A stretch of DNA of 15,800 nucleotides from Bacillota bacterium (lineage in GTDB: Bacteria > Bacillota > Desulfitobacteriia > Desulfitobacteriales > Desulfitobacteriaceae), in assembly GCA_023390635.1 (NCBI GenBank), contig JAEWCM010000190.1, forward strand, positions 1 through 15,800, in the 5' to 3' direction. The position numbers were made by a program, and so were the translations under genes. The notes beneath the pieces were generated by a model. It saw only the letters and a program-made list of their open reading frames with translations. It made no database searches and was not told where the DNA came from. This document shows, piece after piece, positions 14,508 to 15,800 of this stretch (position 1 is its first letter; the number at the start of each line of letters is the position of its first letter).

Positions 14508-15638
14508 TTAGCGCACAGACGAAAGAAATCGCATTAAATTATCCATAGTTAAAGCCAGGTCCTTTTTACAGCGCAGCTTTGCCTCGGCAAAAGGAAGAGC
14601 TAATCTGTTAATGCTGAAAATTGCGCTTATCCCTTGTTCATAAGCTTCTTCAATATCATCGCCGATATCACCAACCACTGCGATCAACGGAACGCCCTTT
14701 TTCTTTGTCCGGCGTGCCACGCCTATTATCACTTTACCGCGCAGAGACTGAGCATCAATCTTCCCTTCCCCGCTCACTACCAAATCTGTTTCTGCCAGCA
14801 AATCATCGAAATGAACCGCTTCCAGCACAGTTTCAATTCCCATTTGTAAAGGACTATCCAAAAAAGCAACCATACCTGCACCCATTCCGCCGGCTGCTCC
14901 TGCTCCACTGAGGGCTGCAATATCCTTGCCTAAATCCCTTTTAATGATTTTGGCCAAATGAGCTAAGTTGGCATCAAGTATTTTTACCATACTTTCATCT
15001 GCCCCTTTTTGGGGAGCAAAGACAAAAGCTGCACCATGGGGACCGCACAAAGGATTATCAATATCACACATGGTGACGATCTCAATATCTCTCAACAGAG
15101 GGTTAAGACCGCTTACATCAATAGAATCAATCTGACAAAGGGTTTCTCCCACAGGAATAAAGGAATTTCTTTCTTTATTCTTGAAAAGGACCCCCAGAGC
15201 TGCCGCAGCCCCTACTCCTCCGTCATTGGTCGCACTTCCGCCCAGCCCAATAATGACCTTTTTACACCCTGATTGGGCAGCATGTTCAATCAACTGCCCT
15301 ACCCCGTATGTCGTTGTCTTTTCCGCATTTTTATTGTCCCCGACCAATGGCAAACCGGCTGCAGCAGCCATTTCAACCACGGCAGTATTATCGGGCAAAA
15401 GACCATAAAAGGCACGGATTTCTTCAAGATAAGGGCCTTTTACATTGAGCCATATTTTTTTTCCACCTACAGCAGCCAAAAAGGAATCCACACTGCCTTC
15501 TCCTCCATCTGCCACAGGGATACTCACTACTTTGGCATCAGGATAATGAGTAAAAACTGCTTTCTCCATAATCCGGCAAACATCCATGGAAGACATCGTG
15601 CCTTTGAACGAATCAGGGATGAGTAAAACCTTTTTCAT
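14508..15638 (-). CDS. Glycerate kinase (GlxK/GarK type)
   Basis: A 376-residue kinase of the glycerate kinase type 1 family, which phosphorylates D-glycerate (usually to 2-phosphoglycerate) and feeds glycerate or glyoxylate-derived carbon into glycolysis. Conserved segments are the N-terminal LLIPDSFKGTMSS, PVADGGEGSVDSF (41-53), the glycine-rich GLGGSATNDGG (131-141) and SGEGKIDAQSLRGK (289-302). Length and motifs are complete. ATG 15638 follows AAGGAG with about seven bases of spacing. A hairpin (15682-15705) lies 44 bases upstream, and a divergent gene may start at 15781. GntP-type permeases are common neighbours in other genomes. Confidence 0.94.
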   Translation of the reverse strand: MKKVLLIPDSFKGTMSSMDVCRIMEKAVFTHYPDAKVVSIPVADGGEGSVDSFLAAVGGKKIWLNVKGPYLEEIRAFYGLLPDNTAVVEMAAAAGLPLVGDNKNAEKTTTYGVGQLIEHAAQSGCKKVIIGLGGSATNDGGVGAAAALGVLFKNKERNSFIPVGETLCQIDSIDVSGLNPLLRDIEIVTMCDIDNPLCGPHGAAFVFAPQKGADESMVKILDANLAHLAKIIKRDLGKDIAALSGAGAAGGMGAGMVAFLDSPLQMGIETVLEAVHFDDLLAETDLVVSGEGKIDAQSLRGKVIIGVARRTKKKGVPLIAVVGDIGDDIEEAYEQGISAIFSINRLALPFAEAKLRCKKDLALTMDNLMRFLSSVR

Positions 15639-15681
15639 AGTGCTCTCCTTTATTGCATATCCAAGTAAAGTTAAACATATT

Positions 15682-15705
15682 GGGACGGTAGAAACTTACC
15701 GCCCC
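15682..15705. repeat. Hairpin-forming inverted repeat upstream of glycerate kinase
   Basis: GGGACGGTA (15682-15690) and TACCGCCCC (15697-15705) pair over eight positions with one A-C mismatch around the loop GAAACT. It lies between the glycerate kinase start and the possible divergent gene at 15781. No T-tract follows on either strand. It could be an operator or a leader hairpin. I saw no clear promoter in the 142 bases between the two starts. Confidence 0.5.
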
Positions 15706-15780
15706 AAAACGTAGGTCATTAAAATTTGTAAGAAAGAGAATCAGATTGTATTGAATTTTTAATGGAGGATAAGCCAGAGA

Positions 15781-15800
15781 ATGAATACACCGATCATGGC
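15781..15800 (+). CDS. Possible start of a divergent gene (first residues only)
   Basis: ATG 15781 opens a frame that reads MNTPIM up to the window edge. GGAGG lies about 12 bases upstream, a little far but usable. The position, head-to-head with glycerate kinase, would suit a transporter or regulator gene of the same pathway, but six residues identify nothing. Confidence 0.3.

Overview
The window reads as chromosomal DNA of a spore-forming, anaerobic, low-to-mid GC Firmicute. Pointers are strong AAGGAGG-type ribosome sites with many TTG/GTG starts, a CotF-type spore coat pair, the [FeFe]-hydrogenase maturase HydG with its TM1266-type companion, and a BmrCD/TM287-288-like heterodimeric ABC exporter. 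The Desulfitobacterium/Desulfosporosinus/Dehalobacter group fits best, but this is an inference from gene content. No rRNA, tRNA, CRISPR array, transposase or phage gene was seen.

Layout. 1-405 is the C-terminal end of a GGDEF diguanylate cyclase (+), which converges with and overlaps an SGNH/GDSL hydrolase (-, 389-1102). A pair of small spore coat genes (+, 1254-1699) follows and closes with a long terminator hairpin. From 1847 to 7068 there is a compact + strand operon: a UbiB/ABC1-family kinase without the usual membrane tail, an ABC ATPase, a first ABC-2-type permease, a 66-residue very basic five-cysteine peptide, a SAM methyltransferase and a second permease paralogous to the first. It stops exactly against the next gene: the two convergent stop codons abut at 7068/7069, inside the + strand terminator hairpin.

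From 13.6 kb down to 7.07 kb the minus strand carries a tight run: TM1266-like regulator, hydG, a ketopantoate-reductase-family enzyme, and the two halves of a heterodimeric ABC exporter. The regulator is preceded by a leader of about 250 nt that contains an intrinsic terminator and a plausible alternative (antiterminator) pairing, so the hyd genes may be controlled by attenuation or a riboswitch. Further right on the minus strand are a small SAM methyltransferase (with a perfect 24-bp inverted repeat upstream) and a glycerate kinase. A divergent + strand gene may begin at 15781.

How the genes may work together. The 3231-7068 block has the parts of an export or self-protection system for a modified small peptide: one ATPase, two different permeases, a candidate peptide and a methyltransferase between them. 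This is the best candidate for an undescribed system here, and it is inferred from gene order. HydG supplies CO and cyanide ligands for the hydrogenase H-cluster; no hydE, hydF or hydrogenase gene lies in the window.
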